A stretch of DNA of 64,000 nt from Campylobacter concisus (lineage in GTDB: Bacteria; Campylobacterota; Campylobacteria; Campylobacterales; Campylobacteraceae), in contig NZ_NDYP01000004.1 in the NCBI RefSeq assembly GCF_002165775.1, positions 1 through 64,000 on the forward strand, read 5' to 3'. Shown here one piece after another: positions 48,032 through 57,520 of this stretch. A model generated the notes under the pieces. That model saw only the letters and a list, made by a program, of their open reading frames with translations. It was not told where the DNA came from and did no database searches. Position 1 is the stretch's first letter; every line of letters starts with the position of its first letter. The translations under genes were made by a program, and so were the position numbers.

Positions 48032-50891
48032 TAAATTTTATATATTGTTAGCGCCAATAATAATTTCAGCGATCTTTTGCGCATATAGCGGAAATGAAAG
48101 CTATAAAAAATTCACAGATCTAAAAGATCTAAATGAAAAACTATATAAACAATCCTTAGTATTTCAAACTATAAAATCTGTAATACAAGAGCACGATACG
48201 CTAATAGGCAAAAGCCAAGAAGATATAAAAAAGTTGCGAGATAGCACCTTAAAAAATACACAAAAATTTATAAATTCTATAAGAAAAGACGATCGCACCG
48301 AGATACGAAATGTAAATAAATTAAAAGAATTGCTAGCAAATCTCAACCAAAATGATAAATTTGATGAACTATTTTACGAATTTTTCCAAAATATAAATGG
48401 AGAAATAGATAGCGATTTTAAACAAGATTTAGACCGAGACTTTCCGCTTATAATAAAAGCTTATGCCGCAACTTTAAGTAAAATTTACAACCAACTCTCT
48501 TTAGCAAACAACACTAAATACTACGTAAAAAATATCTTTATAAATGGCCCTTTATTTTCAATAAATAGCAATGTGAGAGAAAATATATATTCCGTAAGAG
48601 ACAACACACCAAATCTTGATATGCTTCCAAAAAGTGAGCTAAAAGAGAATATTTACAAAGACTTTAATCAGTTTGAAGCCAACTATCAAGCTAAAAAAAT
48701 AAGAGAAGCTAAAGCCAAGATCGCATTTTCTGAAAAACTAAATATCGAAGATATCATCTTAATTAAACAGTATGAAGATGATAAATTTATACTTTTATTA
48801 GATAGTGCCATAAACATAAAAAATGAGCTACTAGAACTTACTAAGAGCGAGAAAATAAGCTTTGGCATAAAGACCTTTTTTGAGTTTTTGCTTTGTGGCT
48901 TGCTCATTTTGTCTTTGCTTAGCATTTCTGCTAGGTTGAAATTTTTAAAGGTGCTTATCGATAAGTCAAAATACATATCAAACTATATCCTATCATCAAA
49001 AGAGACAAGTGCGGATAATGCGATATCAAAGCTCATAAAAACTTATGAAGATCTAAAAGAAGCCTATATAAAAGATAGCAGCTTTTTTCAGATAAAAGAT
49101 AAATATATTTTATCCGTGAGCAAGAAACTAGAGTCTATTAATAAAGAAATTTTTACATCGACCGCGGCTTTAAAAATAGAAACAAATAATAGCAAAAAGC
49201 AAGTATTTATAGACACGATAGAAAAAAATGCAAATATCATGACTTCGCTTTATAACAATGCTAAAAATATCTCAAATGTTAAAAAATATAGCGAATGCAA
49301 TAAAACCGAGATATTTGATCCTCAAAAAAGCTTTGAAGAAATTTTGCAAGCAAATATTGTCTATTCGCAAAGCAAAAAGATAAATTTTATAAGCTACCTT
49401 GATCCAAGCCTTACAAATGAACTAGAAGGAAATCTAAATTCATTAAAAACCGCATTTAACTCTATCTTTTTGGCATCTTTATCAATGTCTTTAAGACATC
49501 AAAACATTATCATCGCTATCAAAAAAGTTCAAAAAGAGTTTGATAGAAGCGGACTTTGTTCTGTAAGCTTTAGCATAAAAAATAGCTCAGCTGCCATGAG
49601 TGAAAAGCAAATTTCAGATATATTTTCAGATGATGAGAATAGCTTAAATAATGATGAGAGCGAGTTTTATCTAAAAATCGCTCAAATTTATTTAAAAAAT
49701 TTAGAAAGTAAGCTGGAGATTAACTCGTTTCCAAGTATTGGCAATGAGTTTAAATTTGTAGTCATTTTTAAAACAACATCAAACCATAAAGACTTTGATA
49801 TAAAATGCAATCATAAATTAGCATTTTTGCAAGATGTAAATGTAGCTTACAACGAAGCTTTTGAGCAGACCACAAAAGACCTTGGGCTCAAAGTAGATAT
49901 GTTAACAAGCACTAGTCCATCTATTACAAAAAATTATGATGCTATATTTTTAAGAAATACCAATAAGCAAGGTCAAGATATTAAAAATCCGCTCATTTTA
50001 AAAGATCCGCTAACTCCGTTAAGTATCACAAGACTACTTTGCTTGGGTGAAGCTGATATTATGAATAAAAATTTAAACGATAAACCAAAAATTTTGATCT
50101 GCGATACTAATGAAATTTACATAGATATAACAGCAAGTGGCTTTAGTAAATTTAACTGCGAAGTTGTGGGAGTTTGTAATAAAAAAGATTTAAAACAAGC
50201 CATAAAGCAAGGCGATTTTGACCTTATCTTTGTTGGCTCGAAATTTTTCGAAGCTGAAAAAAATAGCATTCAAAAAAATCTTGATCTTATAAAAACAGCC
50301 ATACAAAATGCAAAAATTCCAATTATACTAATGCTTTCAAACACTTCAAATATAGATGGAGAGAGTGTCAAAGAATACTTCAATGCCTATATAAAAACGC
50401 CAATAAATAGCGACGAACTGGCTCAAATTTTTAGAAAATTTTTGCCAAATTTTGGCGAGATTGCAATAGACGAAAGCTATCTAGCAAAAAGTGAAAATAT
50501 TATTTTATTTAAGAAATCGCCAATGGAAAATAAAATATTTAGCTCAGCTTTAGGAGAATTTTACAACACACTTGAAACCACAAATAGCTTTGATGAGCTA
50601 TTAACAAAGATAAAAACCAAAACTTATGGCATCGTTCTTATAGATGAAAATGTAAAAGACTTCAACTACGAAGAGCTAACAAGAGTTGTTGATAAGATAA
50701 GGCAAAGCAAAAAGGTTGATACAAGAGTGCTGATATTTGGCGCACAAGAAAGAAGTGAATTTCCTTTTGTAAAAGTGCTAGCTAAAAATATCACAAAAGC
50801 AGAGCTTTCAGCTACCGTAAGGGAACAAATCGATTCTATGGGCACTAGCTACGCTAAAAGCTCTTATGAATTTATTAAGTTTAACGCCTAA
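48021..50891 (+). CDS. Degenerate hybrid sensor kinase (pseudokinase with two receiver-like domains)
   Basis: 956-residue membrane protein. Membrane helices at about 7-22 and 283-303 flank a periplasmic sensor region. The dimerisation region reads KYILSVSKKLESINKE where a kinase has S-H-E; the His is replaced by Lys368. In the ATPase-like part the usual D-x-G-x-G is NSSAA (521-525) and the N-box Asn is missing. The first receiver-like domain (690-808) keeps Lys792 but has Gly739 at the phospho-acceptor position; the second (825-935) keeps Asp875. It therefore probably cannot autophosphorylate and may act as a scaffold or receive signals. The gene overlaps the PAS gene upstream and its stop overlaps convergent trpE. 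Confidence 0.75.
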   Translation: MKNNKFYILLAPIIISAIFCAYSGNESYKKFTDLKDLNEKLYKQSLVFQTIKSVIQEHDTLIGKSQEDIKKLRDSTLKNTQKFINSIRKDDRTEIRNVNKLKELLANLNQNDKFDELFYEFFQNINGEIDSDFKQDLDRDFPLIIKAYAATLSKIYNQLSLANNTKYYVKNIFINGPLFSINSNVRENIYSVRDNTPNLDMLPKSELKENIYKDFNQFEANYQAKKIREAKAKIAFSEKLNIEDIILIKQYEDDKFILLLDSAINIKNELLELTKSEKISFGIKTFFEFLLCGLLILSLLSISARLKFLKVLIDKSKYISNYILSSKETSADNAISKLIKTYEDLKEAYIKDSSFFQIKDKYILSVSKKLESINKEIFTSTAALKIETNNSKKQVFIDTIEKNANIMTSLYNNAKNISNVKKYSECNKTEIFDPQKSFEEILQANIVYSQSKKINFISYLDPSLTNELEGNLNSLKTAFNSIFLASLSMSLRHQNIIIAIKKVQKEFDRSGLCSVSFSIKNSSAAMSEKQISDIFSDDENSLNNDESEFYLKIAQIYLKNLESKLEINSFPSIGNEFKFVVIFKTTSNHKDFDIKCNHKLAFLQDVNVAYNEAFEQTTKDLGLKVDMLTSTSPSITKNYDAIFLRNTNKQGQDIKNPLILKDPLTPLSITRLLCLGEADIMNKNLNDKPKILICDTNEIYIDITASGFSKFNCEVVGVCNKKDLKQAIKQGDFDLIFVGSKFFEAEKNSIQKNLDLIKTAIQNAKIPIILMLSNTSNIDGESVKEYFNAYIKTPINSDELAQIFRKFLPNFGEIAIDESYLAKSENIILFKKSPMENKIFSSALGEFYNTLETTNSFDELLTKIKTKTYGIVLIDENVKDFNYEELTRVVDKIRQSKKVDTRVLIFGAQERSEFPFVKVLAKNITKAELSATVREQIDSMGTSYAKSSYEFIKFNA

Positions 50892-52159
50892 AACTCTTTT
50901 GCGTTATTTTTAAATACATTTAGCACGCTTGCTCGCTTATGGCAAATTTCAGCGTATTCTCTTTCGCTCTTTGAGTCATAAACTATACCAGCTCCAGCCC
51001 CCACAAATACATCACTAAAGCCATTTTCACTTGGCACAAATATGGCTGATCGAATAAGAATAGCAACCTGAGCATCGCCATTAAAATGTAAAAATCCAAT
51101 GCCACCGCCATAGATATTTCGCTCAGAAATTTCAAGCTCATTGATTATCTGCATAGCTCTTATTTTTGGGGCACCACTTAGCGTGCCAGCTGGAAAAATA
51201 CTAGCTAAGACGTCGAAAAGATCAAGCCCTTTAGCGCACTTGCCATAGACATCGCTTACGATATGAATTACTTTTTCATATTTTTGGATATGCATTGCAT
51301 TTTTTACAAATACACTTTTTGGTTCTGAAACCCTGCCGATGTCATTTCTGGCAAGATCGATTAGCATTTTATGTTCAGCCAGCTCCTTTTCGTCACTTAA
51401 AAGCTCATTTTCAAGTGCTGCATCTGCATTTGCATCGCTTCCTCTAGGCCTTGTGCCTGCGATCGGAGCTACAAAAATTTGCTCACTTTTCATCTCAAAA
51501 ACAAGCTCTGGCGAAGAGCCAACCACATCGCCATAAGGTGTAGGAAAATGAAACATATATGGGCTTGGATTTGTAAGTGAGAGCTTTTTATAAAAGTCTA
51601 GACTACTCATATTCGTTGAAATTTCAAGTAATTCACCAAGCACCACCTGAAATACATCGCCACTTCTTATATACTCTTTTGCTAACTCAACCATATCCTC
51701 AAAGTGTTTCTTTTCTTTACTAAGATCAGTTCTTATACTAAATTTACTCTGCTCTTTATTTTTGCATTCAACTTTCGCATCAAGCAAAAAGTCATAATAT
51801 TTATTCTTATCTCCATAAAATGTATAAATTTTACTCATCTTGTCAAAGTGTAGATAAGCTTTTGCATCGGCATAGATAAATTTTGGAAATTCGTACTTTT
51901 TAGCTTTCTCTTCTCCGATATATTCAAAATATCTCACACCATCATAAGCAAAAACACCAAAGAGCCCCGCAAACGGAGCTAAAGATTTATTACGATTTGT
52001 ATCAAAATAACTTCTAAGCCCATAAAAATCCATATCCTTTTCATCGATATATTCGCAATCAATGCCTATAATCGTTTGCGTCTTATCCTCGGCTAGGTAG
52101 CTATTTTTAAATTTTTCTCTAATCACTTCATAATAAAACAATGGTTGTTCTAAGAGCAT
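50888..52159 (-). CDS. trpE: Anthranilate synthase component I
   Basis: Chorismate-utilising enzyme for tryptophan synthesis, 423 residues. APIAGTRPRG in the active site carries Ala where aminodeoxychorismate synthases (PabB) carry Lys, favouring TrpE. ELAEHKMLIDLARNDIGRV, YEKVIHIVSDVYG and FPAGTLSGAPKIRAM are typical. The usual N-terminal LLES feedback motif is not obvious. No trpG neighbour is in the window, so the amidotransferase must come from elsewhere. It has its own TATAAT promoter, divergent from the TauE gene. Confidence 0.82.
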   Translation of the reverse strand: MLLEQPLFYYEVIREKFKNSYLAEDKTQTIIGIDCEYIDEKDMDFYGLRSYFDTNRNKSLAPFAGLFGVFAYDGVRYFEYIGEEKAKKYEFPKFIYADAKAYLHFDKMSKIYTFYGDKNKYYDFLLDAKVECKNKEQSKFSIRTDLSKEKKHFEDMVELAKEYIRSGDVFQVVLGELLEISTNMSSLDFYKKLSLTNPSPYMFHFPTPYGDVVGSSPELVFEMKSEQIFVAPIAGTRPRGSDANADAALENELLSDEKELAEHKMLIDLARNDIGRVSEPKSVFVKNAMHIQKYEKVIHIVSDVYGKCAKGLDLFDVLASIFPAGTLSGAPKIRAMQIINELEISERNIYGGGIGFLHFNGDAQVAILIRSAIFVPSENGFSDVFVGAGAGIVYDSKSEREYAEICHKRASVLNVFKNNAKEF

Positions 52160-52183
52160 TTTTTTCCTTTAAATTTTTGGGTG

Positions 52184-52189
52184 ATTATA
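52184..52189 (-). promoter_or_regulatory. -10 box for trpE
   Basis: TATAAT on the minus strand with a T-rich upstream run, about 25 bases before the ATG. No leader peptide or attenuator was seen. Confidence 0.55.
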
Positions 52190-52283
52190 AAAAAAGTTCG
52201 CTTTTAGTTTTTAAAATTTTTATCAAATTTCTAAATTTATGCCCAAATTTCACCTTTTTACTATTTTTTTAACACCGCTTGGC

Positions 52284-52289
52284 TAAAAT
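52284..52289 (+). promoter_or_regulatory. -10 box for the TauE/SafE gene
   Basis: TAAAAT preceded by TTGGC, about 24 bases before the ATG at 52313. Confidence 0.45.
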
Positions 52290-52312
52290 TTGGCACTCAT
52301 AAAAGGAAATTT

Positions 52313-53053
52313 ATGCTTTTTGTTGAACTTTTTATAATTGGTATCGGCGTTGGATACATCGCTGGCTTTTTTGGCATCGGTGGCGGCACGGTCGTCGTTC
52401 CTATAATGGTCGCCTTTGGATATGACATAAAAACTGCTATTGGCATAAGCGTCATGCAAATGATATTTAGTGCGACTTTTGGCTCGTATCTAAACTACAA
52501 AGCTGGCCTTTTAAAACTAAATCGCGGCGTATTTTTAGGTCTTGGAGGATTGGTCGGAGCTAGCTTTAGTGGCATCATAGTATCTCACACGCCTGAGCTT
52601 TTACTCGAACTGCTCTTGCTTGCAACTTTTATCTTTTCACTCATAAAACTATACTTCACACCAAATAGCGACGGTACAAATGCGAACAACTCAGTGTTTT
52701 TGCTATTTTTAGTTGGTTTTTGTATAGGTGCACTTGCCATTAGTATAGGCATAGGCGGTGGGGTTTTTATAGCTCCTATTTTAGTTGGCTTCTTGCGCTA
52801 TGATATGAAAAAAGCCGTTTCTATGGGCGTATTTTTCGTTATGTTTGCAGCCATTGCTGGCTTCATCTCACTCTCACTAAATGGTCACATCTCATACGCT
52901 GAGGGCATATTTTTAGGTCTTGGCTCGCTAATAGGCGCATACTTTGGCACTAAAAAGACGCAAAATACCGACAAAAAAACACTTAAAAAATGGTTTTTGG
53001 TCTTTTACATAGCGATGATATGTTTGATATTAAAAGATATGTTTTTTGAGTAA
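52313..53053 (+). CDS. TauE/SafE family sulfite/organic-anion exporter
   Basis: Inner-membrane protein of 246 residues with about eight hydrophobic segments. The family repeat GFFGIGGGTVVVPIM near the N-terminus is echoed in the second half by IGIGGGVFIAPIL. Substrates in the family are sulfite, sulfoacetate and similar anions; none is implied here. The ATG follows AAAAGGAAATTT. A strong terminator follows. Confidence 0.88.
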   Translation: MLFVELFIIGIGVGYIAGFFGIGGGTVVVPIMVAFGYDIKTAIGISVMQMIFSATFGSYLNYKAGLLKLNRGVFLGLGGLVGASFSGIIVSHTPELLLELLLLATFIFSLIKLYFTPNSDGTNANNSVFLLFLVGFCIGALAISIGIGGGVFIAPILVGFLRYDMKKAVSMGVFFVMFAAIAGFISLSLNGHISYAEGIFLGLGSLIGAYFGTKKTQNTDKKTLKKWFLVFYIAMICLILKDMFFE

Positions 53054-53086
53054 GAGCATGGCTAAATTTGCCACGCTCTTTTTTTT
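53052..53086 (+). terminator. Rho-independent terminator after the TauE/SafE gene
   Basis: AAGAGC-A-TGGC / GCCA-C-GCTCTT stem of 10 pairs with one mismatch, 7-base loop, then eight T. It also lies at the end of the convergent methyltransferase gene and may serve both. Confidence 0.88.
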
Positions 53087-54545
53087 AAATTTCTTCAAAA
53101 AAGTAAGCTTCACTTAGTTTAAAAGCAAGCTCTTTTAGCTCATCTTTACTTAAATTTACGCTCTTTACGATATCTTTTAAACTAGCTTTGCCATCAAATT
53201 TTAAAGCGGCCTTGATCTCTTCATGGCTTAAGTTTAGCTTGCCATTTAGCTCATTTGCCAAAGAGATAACTGGTGAGCTAGCATTTAAAAAATACTCAAG
53301 ATACGCAGCAGCTCTAGGCTTTAGTCTAGTTTTACCAGGCTCATAGATAAGTGCTTTGAGTTTTGAAGAAGAGATTTTAGTGTTTTGATCGTTTAAAATT
53401 TCAAGCAGTCCCACAAAAGCTTCATTTGCATTCTCGCTAAGTGCAGCCTTTACTTCACTTAAATTTAAGCTTTGTGGATAGCTTTTGCTTAAAATTTCTT
53501 GCGTTTTTGTCCTTGGCTGCTCGCTAAAATATGCAAAGTAAATCTTATCAAGCTCGCTCTCTCCAAGCACTGCATCAAAGTCCTCAGTACCGCCAAGCCT
53601 CTCCTTATGAGAGATGAGACTTTTTCTAAATGATCTATTAAATAAAAAATCGTTTAGCTGCTCTTTTTTGATGCGAGAGTTGTAATTTTGCTCGATATGT
53701 GCGTCAAAGCGATAAATTCCAGTTGAGCTTGCAAAGATATCATTTAGCGAAGCGTCTATGACGTAGCAAAGTCCATGCTTATCGATATGTTTAGCAAATT
53801 TATGAAAGTAGATTGGCTCGTTGCTAGCCTCTAAAAAGTCATGCAATATATAATAATCATTACCCTTTGCGATGATGCCTTGCAAGAAATTTAGCTGCGT
53901 TAGAAGAAGCTTCATGCTATCTTTGTATACGACATCGCTTTGGCTTTGCAGGCTAAATTTTAAATAATCCTGTAAGAAATTTAACTCACCTTTTACGTGA
54001 GCAAGTGCTTCTTTGCTGTCATTGCCTGAGCTAACAAAAAGCATAAAATCTCTTAAAATATCAAGGCTCTTCCAGCCAGGATAGGTATTATACGAAACAT
54101 AAGCGATGCCATCCTTGCTAAGTAGTGCTTTAATCGTGGCAAGCAGTGCATCTCTTACATTTGGGCTCACCCAGCTATAAACGCCATGAGCTATAATATA
54201 GTCAAATTTCCCAAGCTCTTTTATATCGCTTTCGTTCATGTGCAAAAAATTTCGCTCAAGCAGAGTAAAATTTTCTAAACCTATCTGCTTTGCTACTTTG
54301 TTACCTTCAGCCACTTGATGGCTTGAGATGTCGATACCAACGACTTTTGCGCTTTTGTGCGAAATAGCAAATGGCAAGATATTACCGCCATATGACGAGC
54401 CAAGCTCAAGCACCCTAGCCTCTTTTAAGCTAGCTGCTTTAAGCCCCAGAAATTTAGCAACCGCCTCTATCCTAACAGGCGAGCAGTCGCTAAATGCGGC
54501 CGAGAAATAAGGAATTTCATCGTAAGCTTTCTTTGTTTTATTCAT
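53085..54545 (-). CDS. SAM-dependent methyltransferase with methyltransferase regulatory domain
   Basis: 486 residues. A class I methyltransferase domain (about 40-190) has LELGSSYGGNILPFA (SAM motif I) and VVGIDIS, then IAHGVYSWV. A predicted methyltransferase regulatory domain follows (about 210-300), then a C-terminal helical/winged part (EIKAALKFDGKASLKDIV). Its substrate is unknown. It starts on the serC stop (TAATG), so it is coupled to serC, with no obvious metabolic link. Confidence 0.8.
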   Translation of the reverse strand: MNKTKKAYDEIPYFSAAFSDCSPVRIEAVAKFLGLKAASLKEARVLELGSSYGGNILPFAISHKSAKVVGIDISSHQVAEGNKVAKQIGLENFTLLERNFLHMNESDIKELGKFDYIIAHGVYSWVSPNVRDALLATIKALLSKDGIAYVSYNTYPGWKSLDILRDFMLFVSSGNDSKEALAHVKGELNFLQDYLKFSLQSQSDVVYKDSMKLLLTQLNFLQGIIAKGNDYYILHDFLEASNEPIYFHKFAKHIDKHGLCYVIDASLNDIFASSTGIYRFDAHIEQNYNSRIKKEQLNDFLFNRSFRKSLISHKERLGGTEDFDAVLGESELDKIYFAYFSEQPRTKTQEILSKSYPQSLNLSEVKAALSENANEAFVGLLEILNDQNTKISSSKLKALIYEPGKTRLKPRAAAYLEYFLNASSPVISLANELNGKLNLSHEEIKAALKFDGKASLKDIVKSVNLSKDELKELAFKLSEAYFFEEI

Positions 54546-55624
54546 TAGCTATGTTTTCTTGCAAATTCTCTCATAAACTCGCCAAGTTTCTCGACATCGC
54601 TTTGGCTAACGGCGTTGTAGATAGAGGCTCTTATGCCGCCAAGATGTCTGTGACCTTTTAGCCCTAGCATGCCCTCTTTTAGTGCTTCTTCGACAAAAAC
54701 TGGCTCAAGTGCGTGATCTTTTGGTATCGTAAAGCTCACGTTCATATCTGATCTGCTTGATTTTTTGGCATGGCCCACGTAAAAGCCATTTGAGCTATCT
54801 ATGATGTCGTAAAGCGTGCTTGCTTTTTTGGCATTTATCTTCTCAACCTTGGCAAGTCCGCCAAGATCTAGCAGGTGCTGCATGGTTAAATTTAAAAGAT
54901 AAATTCCAAAGGTTGGTGGTGTGTTGTAAAGCGAGTTTGCCTCTACGTGCGTTTTGTAGCGCAAAAACATAGGGACGTTTTGGCTGCTCACGCGATCAAC
55001 TAAGTCTTTTCTTAAAATAACGATAGTCACGCCACTTGGGCCTGCATTTTTCTGAGCGCCACCGTAAAGCAAGCCGATACTACTAAAATCAAGCGGTCTA
55101 GCGAAAAAGTCGCTCGAAGCATCGACAACTAGGGGAGATTTTGTCTTTGGCATAGCCTTATACTGCGTGCCGTAAATCGTATTATTTGAGCAGATGTAGG
55201 CGTAGTCAGCGTCATCACTAAATTTCACATCAGGAATGTAAGAGAAATTTTCATCCTCGCTACTTGCTACGACATCCACATTTACACCAAGTACTTTTGC
55301 CTCTTTGATCGCTTTGTTTGTCCAAACGCCGGTGTTTGCGTATTGCGCCTTGCCACCTTGATATAAATTCATCGGTATCATGCTAAATTGCAAATGTGCG
55401 CCGCCTTGCAAGAATAAAATTTCATACTCATCACCGATGCCGTAAAGCTTTCTTATCTTATCCATCGCGCCAAAGTGGATCTCCTCAAAGGTCTTGCTTC
55501 TGTGGCTGATCTCCATGATCGAGTAGCCCTCGCCTCTGTAGTCGGTAAATTCGGCCTTTGCGTGCTCTAAAACGCTTAGTGGTATCGCGCTTGGACCTGC
55601 GCTAAAGTTGATTTTTCTACTCAT
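54545..55624 (-). CDS. serC: Phosphoserine aminotransferase
   Basis: PLP enzyme of serine (and pyridoxal phosphate) synthesis, 359 residues. It starts [18 protein letters not shown], with [20 protein letters not shown], and the PLP lysine in [12 protein letters not shown], followed by PPTFGIYL. The C-terminal [19 protein letters not shown] is diagnostic. SD AAGGAGT sits before the ATG, 3 bases after the xseA stop. Confidence 0.96.
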   Translation of the reverse strand: MSRKINFSAGPSAIPLSVLEHAKAEFTDYRGEGYSIMEISHRSKTFEEIHFGAMDKIRKLYGIGDEYEILFLQGGAHLQFSMIPMNLYQGGKAQYANTGVWTNKAIKEAKVLGVNVDVVASSEDENFSYIPDVKFSDDADYAYICSNNTIYGTQYKAMPKTKSPLVVDASSDFFARPLDFSSIGLLYGGAQKNAGPSGVTIVILRKDLVDRVSSQNVPMFLRYKTHVEANSLYNTPPTFGIYLLNLTMQHLLDLGGLAKVEKINAKKASTLYDIIDSSNGFYVGHAKKSSRSDMNVSFTIPKDHALEPVFVEEALKEGMLGLKGHRHLGGIRASIYNAVSQSDVEKLGEFMREFARKHS

Positions 55625-55626
55625 TT

Positions 55627-56793
55627 TTACTCCTTGATAATTGCTTTTTTATGTGTATTTTGCGAGATAAGCTCGATCTCATCATTTAAATTTAAATCCC
55701 TAAGATCAACCCTCTTGCCATCTTTTCTAACCTCGATAAGCCCTTTTGTGCTCTCAAAAAAAAGTTCCCTCATCTCATAAGCCTTCTCTAGTGAGCTAAG
55801 GGCCGAGCCAAGGACTAAAATTTTTCTTTGCACGGCGTTTGCTAGGGCGTTTTGCTTGTTTGCTACCTCACTAAATTTTAGCTCGATCCTAGCTTTTAGG
55901 GCATTTGATGAAAATTTAGAAAGAAGAACATTTAACAAATTTTGCTTTTTGGTGATCTTTAAGCTTAAAGCGCTATCAAGATCATCGCTGAGCCTGTCAA
56001 GATACTGAAAAAATGCCTCTTCATCAGGCAGCAGATCAAGCATAGCTGCACTTGGCGTAAGCGATCTGCGGTCTGCTACAAAGTCGCTTATAACGTAGTC
56101 GATCTCGTGTCCGATAGCGCTTATGACTGGCGTCTTTGTAGCGTAAATTTCACGAGCTAAGCCCTCGTCGTTAAAGCACCAAAGATCCTCTTTGCTGCCA
56201 CCTCCTCTAGCTAAAACAATCACATCTACGCCGTATTTATCGGCTCTGCGCAAGGCTTTTATAAGCGAGCTTGGGGCATTTTCACCTTGAGTTAAAGCAT
56301 CAAAAATATAAATTTCGCTTAATTTCCAACGGCTCGTCACGACCTTTAACATATCCTGAAGCGCTGCCGAAGTAGCGCTTGTGACAAGGGCTATTTTTTT
56401 AGGTAAATTTGGTATCTCTTTTTTTGCAGCAATGTCAAAAAGCCCCTCATTTTCGAGCTTTTCTTTAAGCTGCCTAAACGCAAGCTCAAGCTCGCCCTCG
56501 CCATCAGGCAGCATCGAACTTGCCACTAGCTGATAGGACCCACTTGGCGAGTAAATAGTCACTTTGCCATAAATTTTTACTTTTAACCCATCTTTTGGCA
56601 GGAATTTCACTTTTTGGTTGTTCATGCGATACATCACAGCTGAGATGCTTGACTTCTCATCCTTTAGCGTGAAGTACCAGTGTCCAGAGGCGTGCTTAGT
56701 AAGGCGCGAAATTTCGCCACTTACCTCGACATAGTCAAGTGTGGCTTCAAGTAGTGCCTTTGCTTTTTCGTTTAGCTCAGAAACACTAAGCAT
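55627..56793 (-). CDS. xseA: Exodeoxyribonuclease VII large subunit
   Basis: Single-strand exonuclease subunit. An N-terminal OB-fold ([22 protein letters not shown]) precedes the catalytic part with [20 protein letters not shown] and [32 protein letters not shown] (given in part). The coiled-coil C-terminus is short, making 388 residues instead of about 450, as is common in Campylobacter. It overlaps ubiE by 8 bases. No xseB is visible in the window. Confidence 0.93.
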   Translation of the reverse strand: MLSVSELNEKAKALLEATLDYVEVSGEISRLTKHASGHWYFTLKDEKSSISAVMYRMNNQKVKFLPKDGLKVKIYGKVTIYSPSGSYQLVASSMLPDGEGELELAFRQLKEKLENEGLFDIAAKKEIPNLPKKIALVTSATSAALQDMLKVVTSRWKLSEIYIFDALTQGENAPSSLIKALRRADKYGVDVIVLARGGGSKEDLWCFNDEGLAREIYATKTPVISAIGHEIDYVISDFVADRRSLTPSAAMLDLLPDEEAFFQYLDRLSDDLDSALSLKITKKQNLLNVLLSKFSSNALKARIELKFSEVANKQNALANAVQRKILVLGSALSSLEKAYEMRELFFESTKGLIEVRKDGKRVDLRDLNLNDEIELISQNTHKKAIIKE

Positions 56794-57508
56794 TGATTTC
56801 TCTTACCTTTTTAGCGATAAATAGCGTCGAGATATCCATACTAAAGCCCTTGTAAAGCTCTATCTCAAAACCAGCTTCGACTAGCTCATCACAAAAGCTC
56901 TTAGCATCCAAGAAATTTTCGATCGAGCTTGGCAGATATTCGTATGCCTCTTTGTTTTTTGAGATAAAGCCACCAATTTTTGGCAAAATTTTACTTAGGT
57001 AAAAATCTCTTAGCGAGGTTATAAGGCCTTTTTTCTGGCGTTTTGTAAATTCAAGTACGACTACGTAGCCATTTAGAGCAAGCACTCTGTTAAACTCCCT
57101 AAGCGCTGCCTTTCGCTCGACCACATTTCTAATGCCATAGCTTATGCTTAAAATTTGAGCCTCTCTGCTTGCAAGCGTAGTGTTGTCAGCGTAGGCCTCT
57201 ATAAATTGAAAATTTGGAAATTTTGCCTTCGCCTCTTTTAGCATACCACTTGAGGGATCGATACCAGTAAGGCTTTTTATCTGCACGCCAAATTCTTTTG
57301 AAATTTCACTCCAAAGCCCCATCATATCGCCAGTGCCACAAGCCACATCTACGATATTTATACTTTTATTTTTAAAAATTTCTAGCATATATCTGCAGGC
57401 AAATTTCCTCCAACTCACGTCCACACCAAGACTTAGCACTCTGTTTGCGACGTCATAAGTCGGAGCGATCTGGTTAAACATATCAACTATTTTTTCTTGT
57501 TTTTGCAT
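56786..57508 (-). CDS. ubiE: Menaquinone/ubiquinone C-methyltransferase UbiE (MenG)
   Basis: Methylates demethylmenaquinone (Campylobacter uses menaquinones). Motifs YDVANRVLSLGVDVSWRK, IVDVACGTGDMMGLW (SAM motif I), GIDPSSGMLKEAK and SISYGIRNVVERKAAL are the UbiE signatures. 240 residues, normal. It lies 12 bases downstream of the CYTH-CHAD gene and overlaps xseA. Confidence 0.94.
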   Translation of the reverse strand: MQKQEKIVDMFNQIAPTYDVANRVLSLGVDVSWRKFACRYMLEIFKNKSINIVDVACGTGDMMGLWSEISKEFGVQIKSLTGIDPSSGMLKEAKAKFPNFQFIEAYADNTTLASREAQILSISYGIRNVVERKAALREFNRVLALNGYVVVLEFTKRQKKGLITSLRDFYLSKILPKIGGFISKNKEAYEYLPSSIENFLDAKSFCDELVEAGFEIELYKGFSMDISTLFIAKKVREINA

Positions 57509-57520
57509 AAATTTGCCCTT

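Noticed and set aside
50888-52159. Aminodeoxychorismate synthase (PabB) instead of TrpE
   Set aside because: The active-site motif is PIAGTRPRG; PabB enzymes have Lys in place of the Ala. Still, without trpG nearby the assignment is not absolute.
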